From NCBI GenBank assembly GCA_017448975.1, contig JAFSKN010000039.1, positions 1 through 59,541 on the forward strand: DNA of 59,541 bases, in the 5' to 3' direction. Origin of the DNA: Clostridia bacterium. Its GTDB lineage: Bacteria; Bacillota; Clostridia; Christensenellales; Aristaeellaceae. Positions 48,348-55,775 of this stretch are shown in pieces (positions within the stretch are counted from its first letter, which is position 1; each line of letters starts with the position of its first letter). A model generated the notes under the pieces. It did not search any database and had not been told where the DNA came from. It worked only from the letters and a program-made list of their open reading frames with translations. The position numbers and the translations under genes are program-made.

Positions 48348-48920
48348 ATGAATTTTCAATCCGTCTGTAAAAAACTGAAGGAAAGCTGGATTTTCTCCGC
48401 CATCGTTATTATTGTACTGGGTCTGGTGCTGGTGCTGTTCCCTGCCGCCACCCTTAGCGCCATCAACTACATCATGGGCGGTCTGGCGATCGCCATGGGC
48501 GTGATCCGCACCGTGCGGTATTTCAAGCAGGATCACACCTATCCCTACCTGTTCCAAAGCGATCTGGTGGTGGGACTGCTCAGCGTAGGCTTCGGCATTT
48601 TCATGGTATCCCAGCCGGTCAAGGTGCTGTCCCTGCTGCCCCACGTTTTCGGCATCCTCATGGTGGGCTTCGGCGTCGGCGGCATCCTGCGGGCCGTGGA
48701 CGCCAAGAAAGCGGGGATTTCATACTGGGGCGTGCTGCTGGCGCTGTCCATCCTTTCCATCGTGCTGGGCTGGCTGATCATGGCCAACCCCTTCGGGACC
48801 ATGGAAACGGTGACCATCGTGATCGGCGCTGGCCTGATCTATCAGGGCGTCACCGATATCGTTACCGTCCTGGCGGTGGCCAAGCGCATCACCCAATGGA
48901 AAAATACGCCGCAACAGTAA
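48348..48920 (+). CDS. DUF308 (HdeD-like) membrane protein
   Basis: 190 residues with six membrane helices in three pairs, as in HdeD/DUF308: IFSAIVIIVLGLVLVLFPAA, GGLAIAMGVI, LVVGLLSVGFGIFMVSQPVK, FGILMVGFGVGGILRAVD and GVLLALSILSIVLGWLIMAN. HdeD in enterobacteria is linked to acid stress at high cell density; function in Firmicutes is not known. Ribosome site is GAGGAG. Single gene with terminator. Confidence 0.88.
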   Translation: MNFQSVCKKLKESWIFSAIVIIVLGLVLVLFPAATLSAINYIMGGLAIAMGVIRTVRYFKQDHTYPYLFQSDLVVGLLSVGFGIFMVSQPVKVLSLLPHVFGILMVGFGVGGILRAVDAKKAGISYWGVLLALSILSIVLGWLIMANPFGTMETVTIVIGAGLIYQGVTDIVTVLAVAKRITQWKNTPQQ

Positions 48921-48933
48921 AACGCGCATGCTC

Positions 48934-48976
48934 CATCCCCCTGCCGCATATGCTCCGGCAGGGGGATGATTTTTTT
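48934..48976 (+). terminator. Terminator after the DUF308 gene, overlapping the next start codon
   Basis: CATCCCCCTGCCG, loop, CGGCAGGGGGATG, ATTTTTTT. The ATG in the 3' arm is the start of the next gene, and AGGGGG is its only ribosome-site candidate. Confidence 0.85.
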
Positions 48977-49760
48977 GAAAAAGCTGCTTGTGATCTTTTT
49001 ATTTCTGGCGCTGTCCAGCGGTCTTTTGTTCTTGTTACCCCAAGCTCTCCGCGCCCCGGAAACGCCGGAAAAAGCCTTTACCATCCTGCGGGTATGGAAC
49101 GCGGACGGGGAACCCGCGGTGCACTCCTGGCTTCGGGGCCAGGCCAGGGCGTATGAAAAAGCCACCGGTCAGCGGGTGTATTTGCGCGCCGCCCCGGACG
49201 GCGCGGGTCAAAGCCTGCTTCCCGACGCGCTGATCCTGCCGGAAGGCGACCAATTGCTGGCCCTGCGGGGCTACGCCCTGATCGTTCGGGACGAAAACCC
49301 CGCCGTGACCCCCGCCCCCACCGGGGCCCTGTTTTTCCGGCCCTCTCTGCCCCCGGAACCGGCGGAAACCCCCGCCCCCTGGCCGGAGGAAAGCGAGCTT
49401 CGCGCTGTCCTGTGCCCCGAAGCGCTGATGAACACCCTGCCCGGCACGGTATTCAGCAGCCAGCCCGCCGCTGATTTTGCCCGGGGCAAAGCCGACGCCG
49501 CCCTGCTCACGCCGGGCCAGGCCGCCGGGCTGAATACGGGCTATCGCGCCTACGCCGTCCCGGAGGGGAAGGGCTTTCTGGCCGTCAGGGGCCAGGCGTA
49601 CAGCGAAGCGGGGGAAGCCTTTCTCCATTGGCTTCAAAGCGACGCCGCGCAGCGCGCTTTGGGCCAGGCAGGACTGTTTTCTCCCCGCCTGCGGCTCTAC
49701 GGCCCCGATGACCCCGTACGGTACTTGATTGAAAACAGCATAACGAAAAGTGGAAATTGA
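48966..49760 (+). CDS. Secreted binding-protein-like protein
   Basis: 264 residues. A signal peptide or anchor (FLKKLLVIFLFLALSSGLLF) precedes a region resembling the ends of type 1 extracellular solute-binding proteins (TILRVWNADGE at the start, AFLHWLQSDAAQRALGQAGL near the end), but it is about 100-150 residues shorter than typical. A Pro-rich linker lies in the middle. No transporter genes are adjacent. The start codon lies within the upstream terminator hairpin, and a TTG three codons on would have better spacing. The last residues (TKSGN) are encoded by repeat R6. Confidence 0.65.
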   Translation: MIFLKKLLVIFLFLALSSGLLFLLPQALRAPETPEKAFTILRVWNADGEPAVHSWLRGQARAYEKATGQRVYLRAAPDGAGQSLLPDALILPEGDQLLALRGYALIVRDENPAVTPAPTGALFFRPSLPPEPAETPAPWPEESELRAVLCPEALMNTLPGTVFSSQPAADFARGKADAALLTPGQAAGLNTGYRAYAVPEGKGFLAVRGQAYSEAGEAFLHWLQSDAAQRALGQAGLFSPRLRLYGPDDPVRYLIENSITKSGN

Positions 49761-49845
49761 AAAGTGAAAAGTGGAAATTTGATTTGACGCCGCTTTGCCG
49801 GACCTTTGACGGCACACATGATTCATTTCCACTTTTCAATTTTTT
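49744..49845. repeat. Inverted minirepeat element R6 (AAAAGTGGAAA variant)
   Basis: Left arm AAAAGTGGAAATTGAAAAGT plus GAAAAGTGGAAATTTGA (49744-49781). Right arm CATTTCCACTTTTCAATTTT (49826-49845). Units differ completely from GAGAGTTGA, but the two arms match each other. The left arm contains the stop of the binding-like gene. Confidence 0.85.
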
Positions 49846-49860
49846 GTTTGAACGCACAGT

Positions 49861-49889
49861 GTATATTTTCCCTTTTTCCGGGCATACTG
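49861..49889 (+). promoter_or_regulatory. Possible forespore (sigma-F/G) promoter of gin
   Basis: GTATA, 17 bases, CATACTG preceded by GG. This resembles B. subtilis sigma-G/sigma-F promoters (GYATA ... CATACTA). In B. subtilis csfB (gin) is expressed first by sigma-F, then sigma-G. Confidence 0.45.
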
Positions 49890-49916
49890 CTGCTGAAAAA
49901 GGAGGGAAATTCTGCC

Positions 49917-50123
49917 ATGAAGGAAGAAACCTGTATCCTCTGCCGCCGTCCCGCCGCCCTTGGGCTGCATATCATGGGCTGTCTGATCTGCTTTTCCTGC
50001 GAAAAAAAGCTGGTTCACGGCGCCGTTCCGCCTCTGCGCCGCCGTCGGCTGATGAAACTGTATTTAGGCTTTCCCCCGGCCCCCCTTCCGAGAAAGCCGC
50101 TTGGATTGGTTGTACATCCTTGA
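49917..50123 (+). CDS. gin: Sigma-G inhibitor Gin/CsfB-like zinc-finger protein
   Basis: 68 residues with AAGGAGGG upstream. CILCRRPAALGLHIMGCLIC followed by FSCEKKLVHG gives the C-x2-C ... C-x2-C zinc finger and the Glu-Lys after it, the Gin pattern. Gin binds sigma-G and keeps it inactive until the right stage of forespore development. After KLYLGF the sequence PPAPLPRKPLGL is encoded by a partial hairpin element (copy E), as happens in spoIIID. Family proteins are 60-65 residues, so the true tail has probably been replaced. Confidence 0.83.
   Translation: MKEETCILCRRPAALGLHIMGCLICFSCEKKLVHGAVPPLRRRRLMKLYLGFPPAPLPRKPLGLVVHP
50067..50098 (+). repeat. Partial GGTTTCCCCC element, copy E (inside gin)
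   Basis: GGCTTTCCCCCGGCCCCCCT then TCCGAGAAAGCC. It keeps the tail of the family but lacks the 19-bp hairpin; here the tail itself pairs as GGCTTTC / GAAAGCC. Followed by a TTGTACA / TGTACAA hairpin (about 50108-50138). Confidence 0.7.
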
Positions 50124-50170
50124 ACAATAACCCGGCTGTACAAACACGCCGGTAAGATCAATATTTGTCC

Positions 50171-50199
50171 TTGCGTTTTTCCGGCCTCTGCGGTATAAT
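50171..50199 (+). promoter_or_regulatory. Promoter of the ABC-F gene leader
   Basis: TTGCGT, 17-base spacer, TATAAT. It gives a leader of about 200 bases before the ABC-F ATG. Confidence 0.7.
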
Positions 50200-50229
50200 A
50201 AACCCAGCACGAACGAAAGAGGTGGAAGG

Positions 50230-50241
50230 ATGCGCAAATAA
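50230..50241 (+). CDS. Three-codon leader ORF (Met-Arg-Lys)
   Basis: ATG CGC AAA TAA preceded by AGAGGTGGAAGG, a strong ribosome site. It lies about 25 bases after the predicted transcription start of the ABC-F leader. Very short upstream ORFs are known in drug-responsive attenuators of ABC-F genes (for example the Listeria lmo0919 leader), where an antibiotic-stalled ribosome changes RNA folding. A second possible ORF of 27 codons starts at 50273 and reaches across the terminator-like hairpin, ending at 50356. Confidence 0.55.
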   Translation: MRK

Positions 50242-50298
50242 CGGTACTGCCGTTTTCAGCGGACAGCGAAAGATGAGCGTGAAATCATGCCTTGTTTT

Positions 50299-50339
50299 CG
50301 TGCGTCCCGGCAGGCCGGAGTTGAAGCGCGTTCTTTTTT
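50299..50339 (+). terminator. Attenuator-like terminator in the ABC-F leader
   Basis: CGTGCGTC with CCGG-CAGG-CCGG inner hairpin, closing arm GAAGCGCG, then TTCTTTTTT. Pairing is imperfect (one wobble, one mismatch, an internal loop), so this is a proposal, but the T run inside a leader without other function supports it. Confidence 0.45.
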
Positions 50340-50406
50340 GCGTTCATTTGCATTGAAAAATCGCCTCTGTTGCCGCGCCTGCGTTCTATTGCTATGGAGG
50401 TTATTT

Positions 50407-51894
50407 ATGGCGCGGATACAGGTATCTCATTTGACTTTTGCCTATGAAGGCAGCCCCGATCTGATCTTCGACGACGCCAGCTTCCAGGTGGACACCGACT
50501 GGAAGCTGGGCTTTATCGGCCGCAACGGGCGCGGCAAAACCACGCTGCTTCGTATTTTGGCGGGAGTACTGCCCACAAATGGGGCGGTGTCCTCCCCCGT
50601 TCCCTGCGATTATTTCCCTTTCCCTGTAAAAGACAATCAAAAAACGCCCCTGGACATCGCGGCGGACATCGATCCGGAGGGCCAGGTGTGGCGCTTTATG
50701 AAGGAAATCGCCTGCTTAGACGTATCGGATGATATCCTGGCCCGCCCCTTTGCCACCCTGTCCGGCGGAGAACAGGCCAAGGTGCTTTTGGCGGCGCTCT
50801 TTTCCCGGCAGAATCATTTCCTTTTGATCGACGAACCCACCAACCATCTGGACATGATGGGCCGCCGGGTGGTGAGCCGTTACCTGAACGGCAAAAAGGG
50901 CTTCATTCTCGTCTCCCACGACCGGGCGTTTCTGGACGGCTGCGTGGATCACGTCTTATCCATCAATCGGGCCGGCATCGAGGTGCAGAAGGGCAATTTC
51001 AGCACCTGGGAGGAAAACAAACGGCGGCAGGACGAATTTGAAATCAACCAGAATGCCAAGCTGAAAAAGGAGATCGCTTCCCTGAAAACCGCCGCCCGCC
51101 AGGCCAGCGCCTGGGCGGACAAGGTGGAAAGCAGCAAAATGGGGGCTTCCCCCAGCGCCCACGAGCGGCCCAAGAATGCCCGATCTTACATGGGCGAGCA
51201 ATCCCGCCGCATGCAGCAGCGCCGGAAGAACTTAGAAAACCGGATGGAAAAGAACATTGAGGAAAAGGAAGGGCTGCTGAAAAATTTGGAGCTGGCGGAC
51301 GATTTGAAAATCTTCCCCCTGGTCCATCCCGCCGGGCGGCTGATCCAATGCCGGGACGCTTCCATCGCCTACGGGGACCGCACCATTTTGGCGCATTTGA
51401 CCTTCACCCTGGAAAACGGGGATATTCTGGCCCTGGTGGGCAAAAACGGCTGCGGCAAATCCAGCGTGATGAAAGCCCTCGCCGGGGAAATCGCCCCGGC
51501 GGCGGGGGAAATTCGGTCAGCCAGCGGGCTGATCTTGTCCGTGGTGCCCCAGCAGGCGCATCTTTCCGGCAGTCTGCGGGATTATATCCTGCAAAATGGC
51601 ATCGACGAAACCCAGTTCAAAACCATCCTGCGCAAGCTGAACTTTTCCCGGGAGCAGTTTGAAAAGCCCATGGAGGATTTCAGCGCCGGGCAGCAGAAAA
51701 AGGTGCTGCTGGCCTGCAGCCTGTGCACGCGGGCGCACCTGTACCTGTGGGACGAGCCCCTGAATTACATCGACGTGCTTTCCCGCATGCAGATCGAACG
51801 GCTGATCGCTCAGTTCCGCCCCACCATGATTTTGGTCGAGCACGACCAGACCTTCCTGGAACACCTGAATGCCCGCGTGCTGCGGCTGGACTGA
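50407..51894 (+). CDS. ABC-F family ATPase, likely ribosomal protection protein
   Basis: 495 residues from the ATG with GGAGG at 7 bases. Two ATPase domains without membrane parts: Walker A GRNGRGKTT (residues 38-46), signature LSGGEQAKV, Walker B LLIDEPTNHLD; then a Lys/Glu/Arg-rich linker (about 205-310) and second Walker A GKNGCGKSS, signature FSAGQQKK and LYLWDEPLNYID. Overall size and the leader fit the antibiotic-resistance ABC-F proteins (Lsa/Vml-like) that displace drugs from the ribosome. No drug spectrum can be read from sequence. Confidence 0.88.
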   Translation: MARIQVSHLTFAYEGSPDLIFDDASFQVDTDWKLGFIGRNGRGKTTLLRILAGVLPTNGAVSSPVPCDYFPFPVKDNQKTPLDIAADIDPEGQVWRFMKEIACLDVSDDILARPFATLSGGEQAKVLLAALFSRQNHFLLIDEPTNHLDMMGRRVVSRYLNGKKGFILVSHDRAFLDGCVDHVLSINRAGIEVQKGNFSTWEENKRRQDEFEINQNAKLKKEIASLKTAARQASAWADKVESSKMGASPSAHERPKNARSYMGEQSRRMQQRRKNLENRMEKNIEEKEGLLKNLELADDLKIFPLVHPAGRLIQCRDASIAYGDRTILAHLTFTLENGDILALVGKNGCGKSSVMKALAGEIAPAAGEIRSASGLILSVVPQQAHLSGSLRDYILQNGIDETQFKTILRKLNFSREQFEKPMEDFSAGQQKKVLLACSLCTRAHLYLWDEPLNYIDVLSRMQIERLIAQFRPTMILVEHDQTFLEHLNARVLRLD

Positions 51895-51964
51895 GGGAGC
51901 ACATAAAGTGGAAAGCGTTCTTGAAATTACTTTCGGATCGTCATCGTGTTTTTCCTTCATGGCA

Positions 51965-51993
51965 TTGACAGGCGGCGTTTAGGGCATTATCAT
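51965..51993 (+). promoter_or_regulatory. Promoter of the GNAT-prmA unit
   Basis: TTGACA, 17-base spacer, TATCAT, 27 bases before the GNAT start codon. Confidence 0.75.
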
Positions 51994-52020
51994 AGATACA
52001 GACAGAAGGAGGCGCTGCCC

Positions 52021-52542
52021 ATGTACGAAGGGAAGCTTGTTCGGCTTCGGGCCTTTGACAATAGCGATTTGATGCATTGCCTGAATTACAGCAATGATTA
52101 CGAGGTCATGCGCGGGGCCTCCGGGGCCATTCTGTTCCCCTCCACGGTGGACGACGAAGCCCGGGCCATGGGCCAAAACACCAGCTATACCTCCGGGGAA
52201 TACCAATTCGCCATCGAAACCATCGTAGGGAATCGCTTCATTGGCAAATGCGGCTTCACCCGGGTGAACTGGAAAAACCGGCTGGCTGAGCTGGCGATCC
52301 TCATCGGGGAAAAGGACTGCCGGGGCAAGGGCTACGGGGCCGACGCCATCCGCACGCTCTGCAAATTCGGCTTCGAGGAAATGAACCTGCACAAGATCAA
52401 GGCCCTGGTGTTCGATTTTAACGAACCGGCCCTGCGCTGCTACGAAGCCTGCGGATTCCAAAGAGAAGGCTTACTGCTTAAGGAAATGTACCGGGAGGGC
52501 GCGTATCACGACGTGGTCGTGCTGGGGCTGATTCGGGATTAG
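52021..52542 (+). CDS. GNAT family acetyltransferase (RimJ/RimL-like)
   Basis: 173 residues with AAGGAGG at 8 bases. Motif A GEKDCRGKGYGADAIRTLCK binds acetyl-CoA; the C-terminal NLHKIKALVFDFNEPALRCY and EACGFQREGLLLKEMYREGA are typical of RimJ/RimL-type N-acetyltransferases. Substrate unknown (protein N-terminus or small amine). The prmA gene, coding for another ribosomal-protein modifier, follows after 11 bases. Confidence 0.9.
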   Translation: MYEGKLVRLRAFDNSDLMHCLNYSNDYEVMRGASGAILFPSTVDDEARAMGQNTSYTSGEYQFAIETIVGNRFIGKCGFTRVNWKNRLAELAILIGEKDCRGKGYGADAIRTLCKFGFEEMNLHKIKALVFDFNEPALRCYEACGFQREGLLLKEMYREGAYHDVVVLGLIRD

Positions 52543-52553
52543 GAGGAATCAGT

Positions 52554-53477
52554 ATGGATTACACAGAAGTAACCGTTTCCACCACCACCCAGGGGGCGGA
52601 TCTGGTATCGGATATTTTTCTGCGCTTGGGGGCCGTGGGCACCCAAATTCTGGACCGGGCGGATCTGCCGGACCCGAACAAGCCCACCGCCAACTGGGAG
52701 CTGATGGATCAATCGGTGATCGACGCCATGCCCGAGGATGTGCAGGTGAAAGCCTGGTTCGATGAAGACAGCCTCAAAAGGGTGATCGGTCCCCTGCGGG
52801 AACAGCTTTCCCTGCTGAAAGCGCCCAACCTGGGCACCCTCCAGGTGAGCATGCAGGGCGTGAAGGAAGAGGACTGGGCGGAAAACTGGAAGCAGTATTA
52901 CAAGCCCTTCCGCATCGGGCAGCATATGGTGGTCAAGCCCACCTGGGAGTCCTGGGACGCCCAGGCGGGGGATCTGATCATCGAAATCGACCCCGGCATG
53001 GCCTTCGGCACCGGCACCCACGAGACCACCGCCATGTGTGTGAGCCTGATCGAAGCCTACTATCAGGGCGGCACTTTATTGGATGTGGGCACCGGCAGCG
53101 GCATCCTGGCCATTGCCGCCGCCCGCTTGGGAGCGAAGGGCATCGTGGCCGTGGATATCGACCCGGACGCCGTGCGCGTCGCCAGGGAAAACGTGGTCCA
53201 CAACGGCCTGGACGCCATGATCGATGTGCGCAAGGGCGACCTGCTCCAGGGCCTTTCCCAGCAGTTCGATTTCGCCGTGGCCAACATCCTGGCCCCCGTG
53301 ATCTGCATGCTGGCCGCGCCGCTGAAAAAGCACCTGACCCCCGGGGGCCGCTTCATCTGCTCCGGCATCATCGCCGAGGCCGAGGCGGACGTGAATAAAG
53401 CCCTCCTGGACGCGGGCTACATCATCGATGAAATCCGCCATCAGGGCGATTGGGTGGCTTTCGCCTGCCATATCTGA
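52554..53477 (+). CDS. prmA: Ribosomal protein L11 methyltransferase PrmA
   Basis: 307 residues with AGGAGG upstream. The central region FGTGTHETTAMCVSLIEAY and motif I LLDVGTGSGILAIAAARLGA, followed by VAVDIDPDAVRVARENVVHN and FAVANILAPVICMLA (NxxA motif), are standard for PrmA. It trimethylates L11 at lysines and the N-terminus using SAM. Confidence 0.95.
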   Translation: MDYTEVTVSTTTQGADLVSDIFLRLGAVGTQILDRADLPDPNKPTANWELMDQSVIDAMPEDVQVKAWFDEDSLKRVIGPLREQLSLLKAPNLGTLQVSMQGVKEEDWAENWKQYYKPFRIGQHMVVKPTWESWDAQAGDLIIEIDPGMAFGTGTHETTAMCVSLIEAYYQGGTLLDVGTGSGILAIAAARLGAKGIVAVDIDPDAVRVARENVVHNGLDAMIDVRKGDLLQGLSQQFDFAVANILAPVICMLAAPLKKHLTPGGRFICSGIIAEAEADVNKALLDAGYIIDEIRHQGDWVAFACHI

Positions 53478-53543
53478 AGAAAAAAAGCCGGTAAAGAATT
53501 TCATCCGCTTTCCCATCGGTCAGCGGAAAGGGAGGAAGCTGCC

Positions 53544-54197
53544 TTGATACAGGCGGTGATTTTCAATTTGGACGGGGTGCTGGTGCGCACCGACGCATGC
53601 CACTACGAAGCCTGGAAGCAACTGGCCCATGAACAGGGAATCCCCTTTAGCGACGATGTCTTCCGGGCCATCGTGGGCAGAAAACGGATGGACGGTATGC
53701 GCGTGCTGATGAAAAAGGCCGAGCGAGCCTATTCGCCCATGGAGCTGTGGGCCCTGTCCGCCCGGAAAAACGATTTGTTCAACGATATGATCCTGAAATT
53801 GGGGCCGGACAGCGTTTTGCCCGGCGCGGTCGATACCGTTTCCCGCCTGCGGGAAATGGGGATCAAAACGGCGGTGGCGTCCTCCAGCGAAAACGCCTCC
53901 TGCATCCTGCGCCAACTGAAGCTCACGCCGCTTTTCGACGCCGTGGTGGATGGGCAGGAGGCGGAAAAGGGCAAGCCCGATCCCGAAGCGTTCCTGCTGA
54001 CCGCCCGCAAGCTGCGCATGCCCACCAGCGAATGTTTGGTGATCGAAAACTCCGCCGTGGGCCTGGAAGCCGCCCGGCAGGCGGGCATGAAAGCCCTGGC
54101 CTTGGGTGGCGCCGCGTGCCCCCAGGGGCTCGGGGATATTGATTTGCCCGGTATGCTAAGGGACGGAACAATAGGACAATACCTGGTCAGCGGCTGA
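53544..54197 (+). CDS. Beta-phosphoglucomutase-like HAD protein with Asn in place of the nucleophile
   Basis: 217 residues from a TTG start with GGGAGG at 8 bases. Layout and cap domain match beta-phosphoglucomutase/HAD-IA enzymes: motif II VASSSENAS, motif III Lys in EKGKPDPEAF, motif IV VIENSAVGLEAARQAGM. Motif I reads FNLDGVL rather than FDLDGVL: the first Asp, the phospho-acceptor nucleophile, is Asn (codon AAT), while the general acid/base Asp is kept. Without the nucleophile the standard mechanism is not possible. Could be a pseudoenzyme, or a recent single mutation or sequencing error. Confidence 0.85.
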   Translation: MIQAVIFNLDGVLVRTDACHYEAWKQLAHEQGIPFSDDVFRAIVGRKRMDGMRVLMKKAERAYSPMELWALSARKNDLFNDMILKLGPDSVLPGAVDTVSRLREMGIKTAVASSSENASCILRQLKLTPLFDAVVDGQEAEKGKPDPEAFLLTARKLRMPTSECLVIENSAVGLEAARQAGMKALALGGAACPQGLGDIDLPGMLRDGTIGQYLVSG

Positions 54198-54205
54198 CGA
54201 ACGAA

Positions 54206-54306
54206 AGAGAGTGGAGAGTTGAGAGTGAAGAGTTGAGATTTATATAGTCATGTATAGAATCCAGAGCGGTCATACTATCATCTCAACTCTCAACTCACAA
54301 CTCTCT
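54206..54306. repeat. Inverted GAGAGTTGA minirepeat element R7
   Basis: Left arm GAGAGTGGAGAGTTGAGAGT plus GAAGAGTTGAGATTTA (54206-54243). Right arm ATCTCAACTCTCAACTCACA plus ACTCTCT (54279-54306). Core of about 35 bases containing TATATAGTC. Confidence 0.87.
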
Positions 54307-54378
54307 ATTGTCATAATAGACTTTCAGAGGATACATCAGAAGCAATGCCCTGATTGAAAAAGCAGAAGGAGGTTTTCC

Positions 54379-55758
54379 ATGCTCAAACAGGATGTGGCCC
54401 AGGCAGTGCTGGCGGAAGCGCTGAAAACGGGCGGTGACTTTGCCGAAATCTTCTTAGAAGACCGGCTGAACAACGGCATCTCCATGCTCTCCGGCAAGGT
54501 GCAGAGCGTGAACAGCCGCCGCCTCCACGGTGCGGGCGTGCGGGTATTCAGCGGTTTGCAGGGGGTGTACGTGTACACCAACGACACCAGCCGGGAGGGC
54601 CTCCTGGCCTGCGCCAAGCGGGCGGCCCTGGCCGTGAAGGGCGAAAAATTTTATACCGCCGGGAACCTTAAATGGACGGATGTGCCCAACATTCATTTCA
54701 TTCAGGAAATGCCCGATCAGGTGAAAAATGCCCGCAAGGTGGCGAAAATGAAGGAAGCCCAGGCGGTCTTAAAGGAAGAACCGGAAATCGTCCAGGGCAG
54801 CATCGGCTATACCGACAGCGTGCAGCGGGTGTGGATCGCCAATAGCGACGGCTTGTTCACCACGGATACGCGCGTCTATACCCGCATGAACGTTTCCGCC
54901 ATCGCCTCCAACGGCGCGGAAAACCAGACCGGCGGCGTGTCCCCCGGCGGCATGCAGGGCTTTGAAATCTTCAACAGCAAAATCGACCCGGAGGCCATGG
55001 CGAAGGAAGCCGCCCAGCAGGCCCGCACCATGCTCCACGCCCCCGTCTGCCCCGCCGGGATCATGCCCGTAGTGATCGACAACGGTTTTGGCGGCGTGAT
55101 CTTCCACGAAGCCTGCGGCCATTCCCTGGAAGCCACCTCCGTAGCCGTGGGCAACAGCGAATTCTGCGGAAAACTGGGCCAGAAGGTGGCTGCCGACTGC
55201 GTGACCGCCATCGACGACGGCACCATCCCCAACGAATGGGGCAGCCTGAACATCGACGACGAGGGCACCCCCACCACCAAGCTGGTGCTGATCGAAAACG
55301 GCATCCTGAAAAACTACATGATCGACAAGCTGAACGCCCGCCGCATGAACATGCCCATCACCGGCAGCGGACGGCGGCAGGGCTACATGTTCGCCCCCAC
55401 CTCCCGCATGCGCAACACCTACATCGCCGCCGGCAACGACGATAACGACGAGATCATCGCCACCATGGGCGACGGCCTGTACGCCAAAAAGATGGGCGGC
55501 GGCAGCGTGGAGCCCACCACCGGCAAGTTCAATTTCGCGGTCAGCGAAGGGTATCTGGTGAAGGACGGCAAGATCGTCCATCCCGTGCGCGGCGCGTCCC
55601 TCATCGGCCGGGGCAGCGTAATTCTGCCCAAGATCGACCGGGTGGGCAAGGATATGCAGATGGCCCAGGGCATGTGCGGCTCCATCAGCGGCAGCATCCC
55701 CACCAACGTGGGCCAGCCCATGATCCGGGTCAGCTCCATGACCGTGGGCGGACGATAA
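54379..55758 (+). CDS. tldD: Metalloprotease TldD
   Basis: 459 residues with AAGGAGG upstream. The zinc-site motif VIFHEACGHSLEA is HExxxH, followed by the late GTGFARGTIAGN-equivalent region rich in Gly (MGGGSVEPTTGKFNFAVSEG). TldD with TldE degrades unfolded peptides and matures some modified peptides and microcins. The pmbA/tldE gene follows 17 bases on. TldD/E-linked RiPP precursors are not visible in the window. Confidence 0.95.
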   Translation: MLKQDVAQAVLAEALKTGGDFAEIFLEDRLNNGISMLSGKVQSVNSRRLHGAGVRVFSGLQGVYVYTNDTSREGLLACAKRAALAVKGEKFYTAGNLKWTDVPNIHFIQEMPDQVKNARKVAKMKEAQAVLKEEPEIVQGSIGYTDSVQRVWIANSDGLFTTDTRVYTRMNVSAIASNGAENQTGGVSPGGMQGFEIFNSKIDPEAMAKEAAQQARTMLHAPVCPAGIMPVVIDNGFGGVIFHEACGHSLEATSVAVGNSEFCGKLGQKVAADCVTAIDDGTIPNEWGSLNIDDEGTPTTKLVLIENGILKNYMIDKLNARRMNMPITGSGRRQGYMFAPTSRMRNTYIAAGNDDNDEIIATMGDGLYAKKMGGGSVEPTTGKFNFAVSEGYLVKDGKIVHPVRGASLIGRGSVILPKIDRVGKDMQMAQGMCGSISGSIPTNVGQPMIRVSSMTVGGR

Positions 55759-55775
55759 GGAAGGGAGGAACAGGC

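Noticed and set aside
50273-50356. 27-codon ORF in the ABC-F leader as a conserved leader peptide
   Set aside because: Its ribosome site is weak and it spans the terminator-like hairpin; it may be translated, but the three-codon ORF with a strong site is the better candidate. Kept only as a note.
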